From Hafnia alvei (lineage in GTDB: Bacteria > Pseudomonadota > Gammaproteobacteria > Enterobacterales > Enterobacteriaceae): a stretch of DNA of 64,000 nucleotides. The stretch is taken from assembly GCF_900095695.1 (NCBI RefSeq), contig NZ_FMIQ01000006.1:403793-467792 (forward strand), given 5' to 3'. The notes below the pieces were generated by a model that worked only from the letters and a program-made list of their open reading frames with translations, did no database searches and was not told the DNA's origin. This document shows positions 46,428-55,802 of the stretch, piece after piece (within the stretch, counting starts at the first letter, position 1; each line of letters opens with the position of its first letter). The translations under genes were made by a program, and so were the position numbers.

Positions 46428-47494
46428 GCGAACCGATAAAACCAAGAATTGATTTCGACCAACCACTGGCGACCGAGCCGGAAATGGTGCTGAAAGCCAG
46501 CCAACAGTTTGCGCCACAGGACGCTGAAAATTTCCTCCCAGCCGAGCCAGAAGTACTGACGGAAGAGCAGGACGAAGGGCGCGCAGAAGGCATTATCAAT
46601 GCGGCGCTGAAACCAAAGCGTAGCCTATGGCGGCGCATGGTGGGGGCTGGTTTAGCCCTGTTTGGCGTGAGCGTGATAGCCCAAGGCGTGCAGTGGTTTC
46701 ATCAGGCATGGGTACAGCAGGATTGGATTGCGCTGGGCGGAACCGTTGCCGGTGGCCTGATCGTATTAGCGGGCGTTGGTTCATTAATTACGGAATGGCG
46801 GCGTCTGTATCGTTTACGCGAACGAGCGCAAGAGCGTGACGTTGCGCGCGATTTATTGCATAGCCACGGCATCGGGCAGGGTAAGGCGTTTTGTGAAAAA
46901 CTGATGCAGCAGGCGAATTTAGACCAGAGCCATCCGGCGGTACAGCGCTGGCAGGCGTCGCTGCATGAAACGCATAACGATCGAGAAGTGGTCGAACTGT
47001 ATTGCAAACTGGTGCAACCGGTGCTGGACGTTCAGGCTCGGCGTGAAATCAGCCGCTACGCCGCGGAATCGACCCTTATGATCGCTGTGAGCCCGTTGGC
47101 GCTGGTGGATATGGCGTTTATCGCGTGGCGAAATATCCGCCTGATTAACCGAATTGCGGCGCTGTACGGCATTGAATTAGGCTATTTCAGCCGCATCCGC
47201 TTATTCCGCTTGGTGCTGCTCAATATTGCCTTTGCCGGTGCTTCCGAGCTGGTGCGTGAGGTGGGCATGGATTGGATCTCGCAAGATCTGGCTGCTCGTC
47301 TTTCAGCACGTGCCGCGCAAGGCATTGGTGCCGGGTTACTGACCGCGCGTTTGGGGATTAAAGCGATGGAGCTATGTCGTCCTCTGCCGTGGCTGGAAAA
47401 TGACAAACCGCGTTTGGGTGATTTCCGTAAGGAATTGATTTCTCAGTTGAAGCGCGTTGCGCCGAAGAAGGGCGATCGGCCTTCAGTAGGCTAA
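46424..47494 (+). CDS. ycjF: YcjF, UPF0283 inner membrane protein
   Basis: A 356-residue membrane protein with an acidic N-terminal cytoplasmic part, two adjacent membrane segments (about 70-90 and 100-120) and a large C-terminal domain of the UPF0283/DUF697 type with more hydrophobic stretches. Its start overlaps the ycjX stop codon, and it is the last gene of the psp-linked run. A TGGAGGG/CCCTCCA hairpin at 47502-47525 follows, but without a good U-run. Confidence 0.95.
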   Translation: MSEPIKPRIDFDQPLATEPEMVLKASQQFAPQDAENFLPAEPEVLTEEQDEGRAEGIINAALKPKRSLWRRMVGAGLALFGVSVIAQGVQWFHQAWVQQDWIALGGTVAGGLIVLAGVGSLITEWRRLYRLRERAQERDVARDLLHSHGIGQGKAFCEKLMQQANLDQSHPAVQRWQASLHETHNDREVVELYCKLVQPVLDVQARREISRYAAESTLMIAVSPLALVDMAFIAWRNIRLINRIAALYGIELGYFSRIRLFRLVLLNIAFAGASELVREVGMDWISQDLAARLSARAAQGIGAGLLTARLGIKAMELCRPLPWLENDKPRLGDFRKELISQLKRVAPKKGDRPSVG

Positions 47495-47687
47495 ATTAAA
47501 ATGGAGGGGCTAAAATGTCCCTCCACTCTCTTTTCCCCGAATAATGCAAACCCTCATTCCAATATCCTAATTTCAGCCTGCCTAAATGGTTTGGATACAC
47601 GCTTACGTATATTATATCGGTTGAATCTTATCTAATAAGCGCTCAGCGGATAGCCGTTTTCATATGAGACAAATATAAGGATGCAAG

Positions 47688-49841
47688 GTGAAGCAGAATA
47701 AATGGATATTTGGTGTGTTTGTCTTGGTGTGCGGCCAGCAGGCATTAGCCTCAATGGATGTCGATGAGTGTGAATGGTGGGCTGAAGGATGCAGCATGGA
47801 CAGCTACCCATTTTATGCCCCCGCGAATGACACTCGCAGTAATTTGCTCATGTTGGCCTCTGAACAACATCATTTTGCTTCGCCTTTCCGGCAAATTACC
47901 ACCGATGAACGCAGCTACCGTGAAACGCCTTTTTATATTACCCGCCTTAAAACGACTGATGGTTTTGACGAAACAGGAAGCATTGTTATTCCTGTCGACG
48001 TGCAGGCGCTGATGGCGGACGCGCGTAAAATGAGTATTAATCTGGAGGGGGTATCACTAGAGCCGAGCTACACCAATATGGATGGCGGCCGCTGGGTGTC
48101 CAACAACCCTGCAACGTTGCAGCGTTTTTTTAGCCAATTATTGGCGGATACGTCCCTGACTGATGAGCAGCGCCGCGCTTTGGCCAACGAACGCATTCGT
48201 TTGTTGCATGACGCCGAAGAAGAGAAACAGCAGGCGGATCAACCATTCCCCGCAGGTTCGCACGCCCAGGCATTTCGTGATTATCTGGCGGGCATTGATG
48301 CCTTTTATCGCGGTAATTTCTCTGATGCAGAAGCAAAATTTATCGCGTTGAAACAAAGCTCGCAATCATGGGTGGCTGAAACCGCGCAGTATATGCTATT
48401 TCGTATCGCGCTTAATCAGATTGTCGCTGATGCGGTAGATGACATGGGGATGTTTGATAGCGCGAAAAGCGATAAAGCGGCTGCCGCGCTGGCTCTACAG
48501 AGAGGGGATGAATACCTGAGTAGCTTCCCCGCGGGACTCTATGTTCAATCTGTTCAAGGGCTGTATCGCCGAATCAATTGGTATATTGGGGATTACAATG
48601 CGTTGGCTGTGGCGGGAGAAAAATCCATTGCTCAGGCTCCTACGCCAGAAGCGCTACAGTCGGTGATCAATGAACTGGATACGCGATTGCTGGGGAATCA
48701 ATACCTCAAGCCACCGTTTATTGGTGAACCTAACAGCCCACAAATAACGTTTACTCAGGTGTTAAAACGGCTGCGTGAACATTACCAAACAGAAACAACG
48801 GCGACGCCGGTGACTGCAGAAGAATTGGCAAGTTATAAGGCACTCTTTGAGAAAGCAAATATGCTGCCTGCTTGGCAGTATTTGCAAACGGCATGGGCAT
48901 TCTACCTGAAGCATGATTATGCCGGCGTACTCAGTGCTGCAGCACCCGAAGACAAAGATGCGCTAAATGATACATTGTTGTTCAGCCAACAGGTGCTACG
49001 GGGCCTTGCGATGCAAGGATTAGGGCAATGGTCTGATGCTGAAACCTATTGGCGGCATTTGCTGACTATCGATCATGCAGGGTTACAGCAGGCGTTTTTG
49101 CAATATCAATTGGCCAATAGTCTGACTCATCAGGGAAAAATTGAAGATATTTTTGCGGCTAGCAGCCCGGTGGTAAATCTCGCCTATCGTTCAAGCGTGT
49201 TGAAGGCGCTGGCGAGCCAAGAATTACTGCGTAAACAGGTTGAAACAGGGCAAAGTGCGGAAGAGCAGATTATCGCCCTGCATACGTTGTTGGCGAAGGA
49301 ATTACTAAACGGTGACTATCAAGGATATTTACAAGATAAGCCCCGTACCGAACTGTTTAAGCAGCCCGTGCGTGATGATATGAAAGATGTCGCGCTTAGC
49401 GATTTCACTTGGGATGGCCGCAATGCGGAAGAGGGATATGTCTGTCATGCGCTTGATGACGTTGTGTCAACCTTGGTGCAGCGCCCAAAAGATGCTCGAG
49501 CCTTAAACTGTTTAGGCGAATATTTTCGTACTTCCAACCTCGTGATGCCTGATGGCTACAGCATCAGTATCGTCGCTGATTTAACCAAGGTTGATTCTCA
49601 ATATGCCGATCGTTCGGTCAGTCGCTTAATGAATTACCAACGCGTGATTGGTATGCCTGATGCGCCCCCTGAAGATAAAAGCTATGCGCTTTACCGCGCG
49701 GTGATGTGCTACGCCCCGTCAGGCTATAACGATTGCGACGGGCAAGATATTGATAAAAATACCCGCCAAAGATGGTTTCTTCTGCTCAAAAATGATTATC
49801 CCGGCAGTGAGTGGGCGAACCGCTTGCGGTTTTATTGGTGA
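47688..49841 (+). CDS. exported helical-repeat protein of unknown function
   Basis: I do not recognise a named family. The 717-residue product starts at GTG 47688 behind ATAAGGATGC. It has a clear signal peptide (KWIFGVFVLVCGQQALA) and no lipobox, so it is periplasmic or surface-exposed. Most of it is predicted TPR/YfiO-like alpha-helix: DAFYRGNFSDAEAKF, YAGVLSAAAP and GLGQWSDAETYWRHLL look like repeat units. There are cysteine pairs at the N-terminus (DECEWWAEGC) and C-terminus (CYAPSGYNDCDG). It lies between psp-ycjXF and tyrR, where E. coli has none of these genes. Its stop codon overlaps the start of the next gene. Confidence 0.85.
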   Translation: MKQNKWIFGVFVLVCGQQALASMDVDECEWWAEGCSMDSYPFYAPANDTRSNLLMLASEQHHFASPFRQITTDERSYRETPFYITRLKTTDGFDETGSIVIPVDVQALMADARKMSINLEGVSLEPSYTNMDGGRWVSNNPATLQRFFSQLLADTSLTDEQRRALANERIRLLHDAEEEKQQADQPFPAGSHAQAFRDYLAGIDAFYRGNFSDAEAKFIALKQSSQSWVAETAQYMLFRIALNQIVADAVDDMGMFDSAKSDKAAAALALQRGDEYLSSFPAGLYVQSVQGLYRRINWYIGDYNALAVAGEKSIAQAPTPEALQSVINELDTRLLGNQYLKPPFIGEPNSPQITFTQVLKRLREHYQTETTATPVTAEELASYKALFEKANMLPAWQYLQTAWAFYLKHDYAGVLSAAAPEDKDALNDTLLFSQQVLRGLAMQGLGQWSDAETYWRHLLTIDHAGLQQAFLQYQLANSLTHQGKIEDIFAASSPVVNLAYRSSVLKALASQELLRKQVETGQSAEEQIIALHTLLAKELLNGDYQGYLQDKPRTELFKQPVRDDMKDVALSDFTWDGRNAEEGYVCHALDDVVSTLVQRPKDARALNCLGEYFRTSNLVMPDGYSISIVADLTKVDSQYADRSVSRLMNYQRVIGMPDAPPEDKSYALYRAVMCYAPSGYNDCDGQDIDKNTRQRWFLLLKNDYPGSEWANRLRFYW

Positions 49842-50548
49842 GTCTCTGGCGCTGGGGAATCATAGGGCTGATCCTGAGTCTGAGCGTACATGCTGATGAG
49901 GGGCGGGTGGACGCCAAGCGTTATCATGCATTTTGGTTATGGTCAGCCGTGCAATCTCAGCCGGTGCTAAAACAGGCGCAAATTTTGTACCTACATCAGG
50001 CTGAGATTATGCTTCGGCAGGGTAAACCCGTGCTACATAAGCGGGGTTTGCCTTATTCGGCGGTTAAAGTGCCTGAGCTCTGGATTACGGTGCGGGTGTC
50101 AACGCTGGATATCCCTGATTCGATGCTGAATGCGTTATTAAAACTGCGCCAGAATTGGGTTAAAACGGGAAGTCATGTGGTGGGTATGCAAATTGATTTT
50201 GATGCCAACAGCTATCGTCTCGATCAATATTCTGTTTTTTTGCGAAAGCTGAAAAACAAACTGCCGCCGAATTGTAAGCTGAGCGTCACAGGGCTATTAG
50301 ATTGGGCTAAAACTGGCAGTATCGAACAGCTTAACCAACTTCCTGTTGATGAAATTGTGATTCAGACTTACCAAGGACGGCATACGGTTACGCGCTATCA
50401 AGAATACCTGCCGGCGCTACTAAGGCTTAAAATTCCCTTTAAAATCGGGCTGGCACAAAACGGTGTGTGGGATCTGCATTGGCAGCGCTATTTAGCAACG
50501 TCCCCCCATTATCTGGGGGAGGTTGTATTTTTATTAAATGGGCAATAA
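49838..50548 (+). CDS. exported DUF3142-like protein, possible sugar-hydrolase fold
   Basis: A 236-residue protein. The GTG at 49838 overlaps the previous stop codon (GTGA), giving a short signal peptide ending SLSVHA; the frame is also open to a GTG at 49811. The motifs VVGMQIDFDA, CKLSVTGLLDW, VDEIVIQTYQG and PFKIGLAQNGVW follow the strand order of a TIM barrel, with an acidic residue after the third strand as in several glycoside hydrolases. I recall such proteins as DUF3142, but this is from memory. Tight coupling suggests it works with the helical-repeat protein before it. Confidence 0.8.
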   Translation: MSLWRWGIIGLILSLSVHADEGRVDAKRYHAFWLWSAVQSQPVLKQAQILYLHQAEIMLRQGKPVLHKRGLPYSAVKVPELWITVRVSTLDIPDSMLNALLKLRQNWVKTGSHVVGMQIDFDANSYRLDQYSVFLRKLKNKLPPNCKLSVTGLLDWAKTGSIEQLNQLPVDEIVIQTYQGRHTVTRYQEYLPALLRLKIPFKIGLAQNGVWDLHWQRYLATSPHYLGEVVFLLNGQ

Positions 50549-50575
50549 TAAAAATCGATGTTGTACATAGCGGTA

Positions 50576-51418
50576 TCAACGACTGATAGGGAGCTCTTCT
50601 CTTGCTCCCCATTCGCTCCACGAACCATCATAAAGTGCCACGCCGTTGACCTGTAACGTGGTCAGAGCCAGAACCACCACCGCTGCAGTGACGCCAGAAC
50701 CACAGCTAACAATAATCGGCTGTTCAAAACTCACGCCCGCCGCGGCAAAAATCGTTTTCAATTCTTCGTGTGGTTTTAATGCCCCGTCTTTGACTAAATC
50801 GCCCCACGGTACGTTATGGCTGCCGGGGATGTGGCCTTGGCGTAATCCCGCTCTTGGCTCGGCGACTTCCCCTCTAAACCGCGCAGCCGCACGTGCATCA
50901 ACGATTTGAGCACTTTGAGTTTGGGTTGCCAGCAAAACGTCGTTGGCGTTTTTAATCACGCGTGGGTCGAGCTGAGCGCTGAAGGACGCAGGTTTAGGCG
51001 TTGGCAGGCCGCTTTCTAGCTCGCGGCCCTGTGCTTTCCATTGATGAAAGCCACCGGCCAATATCGAGACTTTTTGGGCACCGAAAGTGCGCAGCATCCA
51101 CCACGCACGCGGGGCAGAGAACAGGTTTCCCTCATCATATACCACCAGATGTTTCTCCCGATTTATTCCCAACGCTTGCATATCAGCAGAGAATTTTTCG
51201 GCCGACGGCATCGTATGAGGCAATGGGCTAGCGTGATCGGAGAGGGCATCAATATCAAAAAACAGCGCACCGGGTAGATGTGAAGCGATAAATTCAGCAT
51301 GGATATCGCGCAGATTTTCTTGTCCGGCGAGAGGCATACGTGCGTCGATGAGTTGAATATCATCGTCGTTCAAATGTGCTGAAAGCCAGTCGGCCGTAAC
51401 GAAAAAGGTGTTTGTCAT
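50576..51418 (-). CDS. sseA: 3-mercaptopyruvate sulfurtransferase
   Basis: A 280-residue tandem rhodanese protein like E. coli SseA, moving sulfur from mercaptopyruvate to thiol acceptors or cyanide. The inactive N-terminal repeat covers about 1-140. The active repeat holds Cys239 in the loop CGSGVTA, the serine-containing form typical of mercaptopyruvate rather than thiosulfate sulfurtransferases. LVVYDEGNLFSAPRAWWMLR is also shared. It converges on the DUF3142-like gene with only 27 bp between. Confidence 0.95.
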   Translation of the reverse strand: MTNTFFVTADWLSAHLNDDDIQLIDARMPLAGQENLRDIHAEFIASHLPGALFFDIDALSDHASPLPHTMPSAEKFSADMQALGINREKHLVVYDEGNLFSAPRAWWMLRTFGAQKVSILAGGFHQWKAQGRELESGLPTPKPASFSAQLDPRVIKNANDVLLATQTQSAQIVDARAAARFRGEVAEPRAGLRQGHIPGSHNVPWGDLVKDGALKPHEELKTIFAAAGVSFEQPIIVSCGSGVTAAVVVLALTTLQVNGVALYDGSWSEWGAREELPISR

Positions 51419-51478
51419 GGGAAATAATCATCCATTTAATCTAAGAAAATCTCATTGAAACAATATCTAAGCCGTTAT

Positions 51479-52021
51479 TTATACCTCAAACGCTACAAGG
51501 TGGTAATCTTTTCCATCGAAGCGGAAGCGTGTGACATCGCTCATGCCAAGTCCTTGAATGTGGGCAACCAGCGAGTGTGGATTATCGTCGGCGATAAAGG
51601 CTAAACCCGCGTCGTATTTTCCATGCATATGCGATTTTACCGCGGCGAAGAGCTGAGAAAGCACGCCAGCGCCGCGAAAACGACGTGAGATGCACACGGG
51701 ACCATACAGAAAAGGGCTGAGTTCGGTCATTGGACGTTGATTGAGCGAATGGGTTTCGGCCTGTTCAAGCAACGCATCAATCACTGGAGGGTGAGGTTTG
51801 GCGCAGGTCGCGGTCATACAGACGAATCCAGCGACGGTTTTGCCTTCAACGGCAACTAAAATGCCCAGTTTGCTGTTGATGGCTTCAAGCTGCGCTCGGC
51901 TCATTTGTGAAACGATATATCCCTGTTGGAGGTTTTCGGCATCCAGATTTTCAGGCGTGTTCAGTCGCTGAATTTCCAAAATGCTATCATAGTCTGTAGG
52001 GACGGCCTGTCGGATGATCAT
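51479..52021 (-). CDS. GNAT-family N-acetyltransferase
   Basis: A 180-residue protein with the GNAT core. Motif A, the acetyl-CoA pyrophosphate loop, is RRFRGAGVLSQLF near 112-124, and a preceding strand is KTVAGFVCMTA. The substrate is unknown. The ATG at 52021 is preferred; a GTG nine bases upstream would sit only two bases after AGGGGAA. It is divergent from tyrR and in line with sseA, but whether they form an operon is unclear. Confidence 0.85.
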   Translation of the reverse strand: MIIRQAVPTDYDSILEIQRLNTPENLDAENLQQGYIVSQMSRAQLEAINSKLGILVAVEGKTVAGFVCMTATCAKPHPPVIDALLEQAETHSLNQRPMTELSPFLYGPVCISRRFRGAGVLSQLFAAVKSHMHGKYDAGLAFIADDNPHSLVAHIQGLGMSDVTRFRFDGKDYHLVAFEV

Positions 52022-52368
52022 ATGCTGCACTTCCCCTATTTATATCTAAAATGTGTGATGAATAGGTGATAAGATTCTGCTGTCTAGACATGATGATATA
52101 GGCATGATGCCTACCTAGAAGATAATTATATAGCTTGTAGTAACAATTGTTGAGGTGTCATTGCGCTAGTTTATAGTTAGCTAAGTTGTAAATCAGAAAT
52201 GACTGGCTGGATAACAATAGAAAGATCTGTCAACTTATACTGACAGTTACTGTTTCAGTTGTCGTACAATCGCCATAATAACGAGCGTGATGTAGGGCAA
52301 TTGGTTTTCTCTCGTGTATCTACACGTATGTTTTACACACCGTAATATGCAGATTAAGGTCAAAACTG
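52022..52368. other. tyrR upstream region
   Basis: About 350 bp between the divergent GNAT gene and tyrR. It holds a CTGTCA/TGACAG inverted repeat (52227-52246) and AT-rich promoter-like sequence. No convincing TYR box (TGTAAA-N6-TTTACA) was found. Confidence 0.45.
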
Positions 52369-53955
52369 ATGCGCCTGGAAGTTTTTTGTGAAGACCGAAT
52401 CGGCTTAACCCGAGAACTGCTGGATCTGCTGGCAGCGCGTAATATTGATTTACGTGGGATTGAGATCGATACCATCGGTCGTATCTATTTGAATTTTAAT
52501 GAACTTGACTTCGAAGTCTTCCGTCAGTTGATGGCAGAGATTCGCCGCATCAGCGGTGTCACCGACGTACGCACCGTGCCATACATGCCGTCAGAGCGTG
52601 AACATCGTGCAATGTGGGCGCTGCTAGAATCACTGCCAGAGCCGGTTTTCTCTATTGATATGAAGGGGAAAGTTGAGCTGGCAAACCAAGCGGCGTTAAT
52701 GCTGTTTGGTACCACGGAAGATAAGATCTGTAATCAAACCGCGGGTGGACTGATTGGCGGCTACAACTTTTTGCGCTGGCTGGAGAATGAAACCGTTGCT
52801 CCGCATGCCGAAAAAGTGGTTATTCGCGGTCAGGATTACCTGATGGATATCACGCCAATCTATCTGGGTGAAGAGCAGGGTGAAATGTCTGCGCCGGTAG
52901 GGGCGGTGGTGGTGTTGAAATCGGCGGTTCGCATTGGACGTCAGTTGCAAAACCTCGCGGTCAATGACGACAGCGAATTCGAGCACATTATCGGCGTTAG
53001 CCCGAAAATGCGTCAGGTGCTAGATCAAGCGCGTAAGCTCGCGATGCTAGACGCGCCTTTGCTGATTGTGGGTGATACCGGTACCGGCAAAGATGTGCTG
53101 GCTCGCGCCTGCCATCTGCGTAGCCCACGCGGTAAGCAGCCATTCCTTGCGCTGAACTGTGCGGCGTTACCGGATGACGTTGCTGAAAGCGAACTGTTTG
53201 GCCACGCCGCGGGTGCCTATCCGAATGCGCTGGAAGGCAAAAAAGGTTTCTTTGAACAAGCCAACGGCGGTTCGGTGTTGCTGGATGAAATTGGCGAAAT
53301 GTCGCCGCGCATGCAAACCAAACTACTGCGTTTCCTCAACGACGGGACGTTCCGCCGCGTGGGTGAAGAACACGAAGTGAGTGTAGACGTTCGCGTTATC
53401 TGTGCGACCCAGAAAAACCTGATCGATCTGGTGCAACGTGGATTGTTCCGTGAAGATCTTTATTATCGCCTTAACGTCTTGACGCTAAATCTGCCGCCGC
53501 TGCGTGAACGTACGCAGGACATCATGCCGCTGACCGAGCTGTTTGTATCGCGCTTTGCTGATGAGCAGGGGATGCCAAGACCGCGTTTGGCGCCTGAGCT
53601 GAACGCGTTCCTCAGTCAATACGGTTGGCCGGGCAACGTTCGTCAACTAAAGAATGCGATCTACCGCGCGTTAACCCAGCTTGAAGGCTATGAGTTGCGT
53701 CCACAGGACGTTGTTCTGCCTGAGTTTGAAGCTGAAATGGCGCTAGGCGATGAAGTTCTGGATGGTTCACTGGATGATATTTGCAAGCGCTTCGAGCGTT
53801 CAGTGCTGACCCGTTTGTATCGCAACTATCCAAGCACGCGAAAACTGGCAAAACGCTTGGGCGTATCGCATACCGCGATTGCCAATAAACTACGCGAGTA
53901 TGGCCTTAGCAGCCGGCGTCATGTGGAAACACACCCAGACGCAGAAGAGAACTAA
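52369..53955 (+). CDS. tyrR: TyrR, aromatic amino acid regulator
   Basis: TyrR senses Tyr, Phe and Trp and represses or activates aromatic biosynthesis and transport genes with sigma70 RNA polymerase. The 528-residue protein has an N-terminal ACT domain (about 1-70), a PAS domain (about 80-185), an AAA+ domain with Walker A GDTGTGKD at 235-242, and a C-terminal HTH (STRKLAKRLGVSHTAIANKL). In place of the sigma54-contact GAFTGA it has GAYPNA (282-287), whereas E. coli TyrR lacks the whole loop. AAGGT precedes the ATG at 52369. Confidence 0.97.
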   Translation: MRLEVFCEDRIGLTRELLDLLAARNIDLRGIEIDTIGRIYLNFNELDFEVFRQLMAEIRRISGVTDVRTVPYMPSEREHRAMWALLESLPEPVFSIDMKGKVELANQAALMLFGTTEDKICNQTAGGLIGGYNFLRWLENETVAPHAEKVVIRGQDYLMDITPIYLGEEQGEMSAPVGAVVVLKSAVRIGRQLQNLAVNDDSEFEHIIGVSPKMRQVLDQARKLAMLDAPLLIVGDTGTGKDVLARACHLRSPRGKQPFLALNCAALPDDVAESELFGHAAGAYPNALEGKKGFFEQANGGSVLLDEIGEMSPRMQTKLLRFLNDGTFRRVGEEHEVSVDVRVICATQKNLIDLVQRGLFREDLYYRLNVLTLNLPPLRERTQDIMPLTELFVSRFADEQGMPRPRLAPELNAFLSQYGWPGNVRQLKNAIYRALTQLEGYELRPQDVVLPEFEAEMALGDEVLDGSLDDICKRFERSVLTRLYRNYPSTRKLAKRLGVSHTAIANKLREYGLSSRRHVETHPDAEEN

Positions 53956-53990
53956 AAAAAACGCGGTGCTGAAATAGCACCGCGTTTTTG
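53954..53990. terminator. bidirectional terminator between tyrR and tpx
   Basis: AACGCGGTGCT-GAAAT-AGCACCGCGTT is an 11-bp stem flanked by A residues on one side and T residues on the other. It serves both converging genes. Confidence 0.92.
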
Positions 53991-54025
53991 TTTCTATCGT
54001 TACAACAATCAATATCGCAACAATT

Positions 54026-54529
54026 TTACTTCAGCGAAGCTAATGCCGCATCGTAGTTTGGCTCTTCGGTGATTTCGTTTACCAGTTGGCTATAGACCAC
54101 GTTGTCATTGCCATCTAAAACGACCACGGCACGTGCGGTTAAACCAGCCAATGGACCATCGGTAATGGCTACGCCGTAGTCATGCTTGAAATCGCCGCCA
54201 CGCAGGGTAGACAGTGTGATGACGTTGTTCAGGCCTTCAGCGCCGCAGAAGCGAGACTGAGCGAAAGGAAGGTCGGCCGAAATGCACAACACAACGGCGT
54301 TATCAGTCTGGCTTGCCAGCTGGTTGAATTTTCGCACTGATGCTGCGCAAACGCCGGTATCAATGCTTGGGAAGATATTCAGGATTTTACGTTTACCAGC
54401 CAGACTTGCCAGATCAACATCGGAAAGGTCTTTAGCTACCAGTTTGAAGGGTTTGGCTTTATCGCCAGCCTGAGGGATTTGGCCTGCTACGTGCACTGGG
54501 TTGCCTTGAAAATGAACTGTCTGCGTCAT
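54026..54529 (-). CDS. tpx: thiol peroxidase Tpx
   Basis: Tpx reduces hydrogen and lipid peroxides with thioredoxin. The 167-residue atypical 2-Cys peroxiredoxin has the peroxidatic Cys61 ([14 protein letters not shown]) and the resolving Cys95 ([12 protein letters not shown]), as in E. coli (168 residues). It converges with tyrR, as in E. coli. Confidence 0.97.
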   Translation of the reverse strand: MTQTVHFQGNPVHVAGQIPQAGDKAKPFKLVAKDLSDVDLASLAGKRKILNIFPSIDTGVCAASVRKFNQLASQTDNAVVLCISADLPFAQSRFCGAEGLNNVITLSTLRGGDFKHDYGVAITDGPLAGLTARAVVVLDGNDNVVYSQLVNEITEEPNYDAALASLK

Positions 54530-54620
54530 TATGGTATTTCCTATTACAGTTAGTTAACACGAACTAGAGTTTACGCTAACACGATAACCTTGAATATACG
54601 AACAATTTTAAATAGCTACG

Positions 54621-54746
54621 TATACCCTTCATACTTCATGCTGCATTTTTGTTAGCTGCATTCGCACACCCGAATCACTTACATAAGTAAGCTCATCGGG
54701 ATGCGCTCACTTGCTGCCTCAATGCAACATGAATTATTTGGGTATA
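54621..54746. repeat. full-length ERIC element
   Basis: A 126-bp element with inverted ends TATACCC and GGGTATA, the central palindrome CTTACATAAGTAAG and flanks such as CACTTGCTGCCTCAATGCAA. These are hallmarks of the enterobacterial ERIC/IRU repeat. It sits between divergent tpx and ycjG, where it can be transcribed as part of a leader. Confidence 0.9.
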
Positions 54747-54816
54747 ACATTATGATGTTCTTGGCTAATACTTCAGCTATTCGCATCCTGCATTTTATCA
54801 GCGCTAAGGAATAAGT

Positions 54817-55794
54817 ATGAAAACAATGCGTTTTTATTCAGAAGTCTGGCCTTTGCATACGCCTTTTGTGATCGCTCGGGGCAGCCGAACCGAAGCTTAC
54901 GTCGTCGTCGTGGAAATTGAACATGATGGCGTGGTTGGCGTCGGTGAATGTACGCCCTATGCGCGCTATGACGAAAGCGTGGACTCTGTGCTGGCGCAGC
55001 TTGCCTCGGTGAAATCAGCCATTGAGAATGGCCTTGATCGCCGTGAGTTATTAGCGCGATTACCCGCAGGCGCAGCGCGTAACGCGGTTGACTGTGCGTT
55101 ATGGGATTTGGTGTGTAAGCAGACTAACACCACGCTGTGGGAGCAATGTAATGTCACACAGCCAGAACGTATTGTGATGGCGCAAACCGTGTCGATTGGA
55201 TCGCCGGAGCAGATGGCCTCCACCGCGCTTTCTTTGTATCAGAAAGGCGCTACGCTGCTGAAAATTAAGCTCGACGATCACCTTATTACTGAGCGATTGA
55301 TGGCGATCCGCGCCGCTGTGCCCGAGATGACGTTAATTGTTGATGCCAATGAGTCTTGGCAGGCCGAAGGATTAGCGGCGCGCTGCCAGTTGCTGGCCGA
55401 TGTTGGGGTGGTGATGCTGGAGCAGCCTTTACCGGCGAACCAAGACGAGGCGCTAGCTCATTTCATTCATCCCTTACCGGTTTGCGCTGATGAAAGCTGT
55501 CATACCCGTGATGATTTTGCTGCGCTAAAAGGTCGCTATGACATGATAAATATCAAACTGGATAAAACCGGTGGTCTGACTGAGGCAATAGCGCTGCGGT
55601 CATTGGCGCAGAAAGAGGGCATGGCGTTTATGTTGGGCTGCATGATTTGCACCTCTCGCGCTATTCGTGCGGCTTTGCCGTTAGCGCCAGCGGCCAAATT
55701 TGTTGATCTTGATGGCCCTACGTGGCTGGCGCAGGATGCCAGCCCTGCGCTGAATTTCAGCTGTGGTGGCATTCAGCTTAACGTGCCAGCGTAA
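54817..55794 (+). CDS. ycjG: L-Ala-D/L-Glu epimerase
   Basis: YcjG converts L-Ala-D-Glu from recycled murein peptide to L-Ala-L-Glu. The 325-residue enolase-superfamily protein has the catalytic lysines in LKIKLDD (about 151) and NIKLDKTGG (about 247), with metal ligands in VDANESW, LEQPLP and CADES. The ATG at 54817 follows TAAGGAA. It is adjacent to and convergent with mpaA, which releases the substrate, so the two form a metabolic pair. Confidence 0.95.
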   Translation: MKTMRFYSEVWPLHTPFVIARGSRTEAYVVVVEIEHDGVVGVGECTPYARYDESVDSVLAQLASVKSAIENGLDRRELLARLPAGAARNAVDCALWDLVCKQTNTTLWEQCNVTQPERIVMAQTVSIGSPEQMASTALSLYQKGATLLKIKLDDHLITERLMAIRAAVPEMTLIVDANESWQAEGLAARCQLLADVGVVMLEQPLPANQDEALAHFIHPLPVCADESCHTRDDFAALKGRYDMINIKLDKTGGLTEAIALRSLAQKEGMAFMLGCMICTSRAIRAALPLAPAAKFVDLDGPTWLAQDASPALNFSCGGIQLNVPA

Positions 55795-55802
55795 AACACG
55801 GA

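Noticed and set aside
51418..51479. sseA and the GNAT gene as a defence or toxin module with the exported pair
   Set aside because: SseA is a housekeeping-type sulfurtransferase and the GNAT gene lacks an antitoxin partner (no small RHH/HTH gene beside it), so no toxin-antitoxin or defence logic is visible.
52300..52350. TYR box for autoregulation of tyrR
   Set aside because: TTTTACA and GTGTA fragments occur but not with the TGTAAA-N6-TTTACA spacing.
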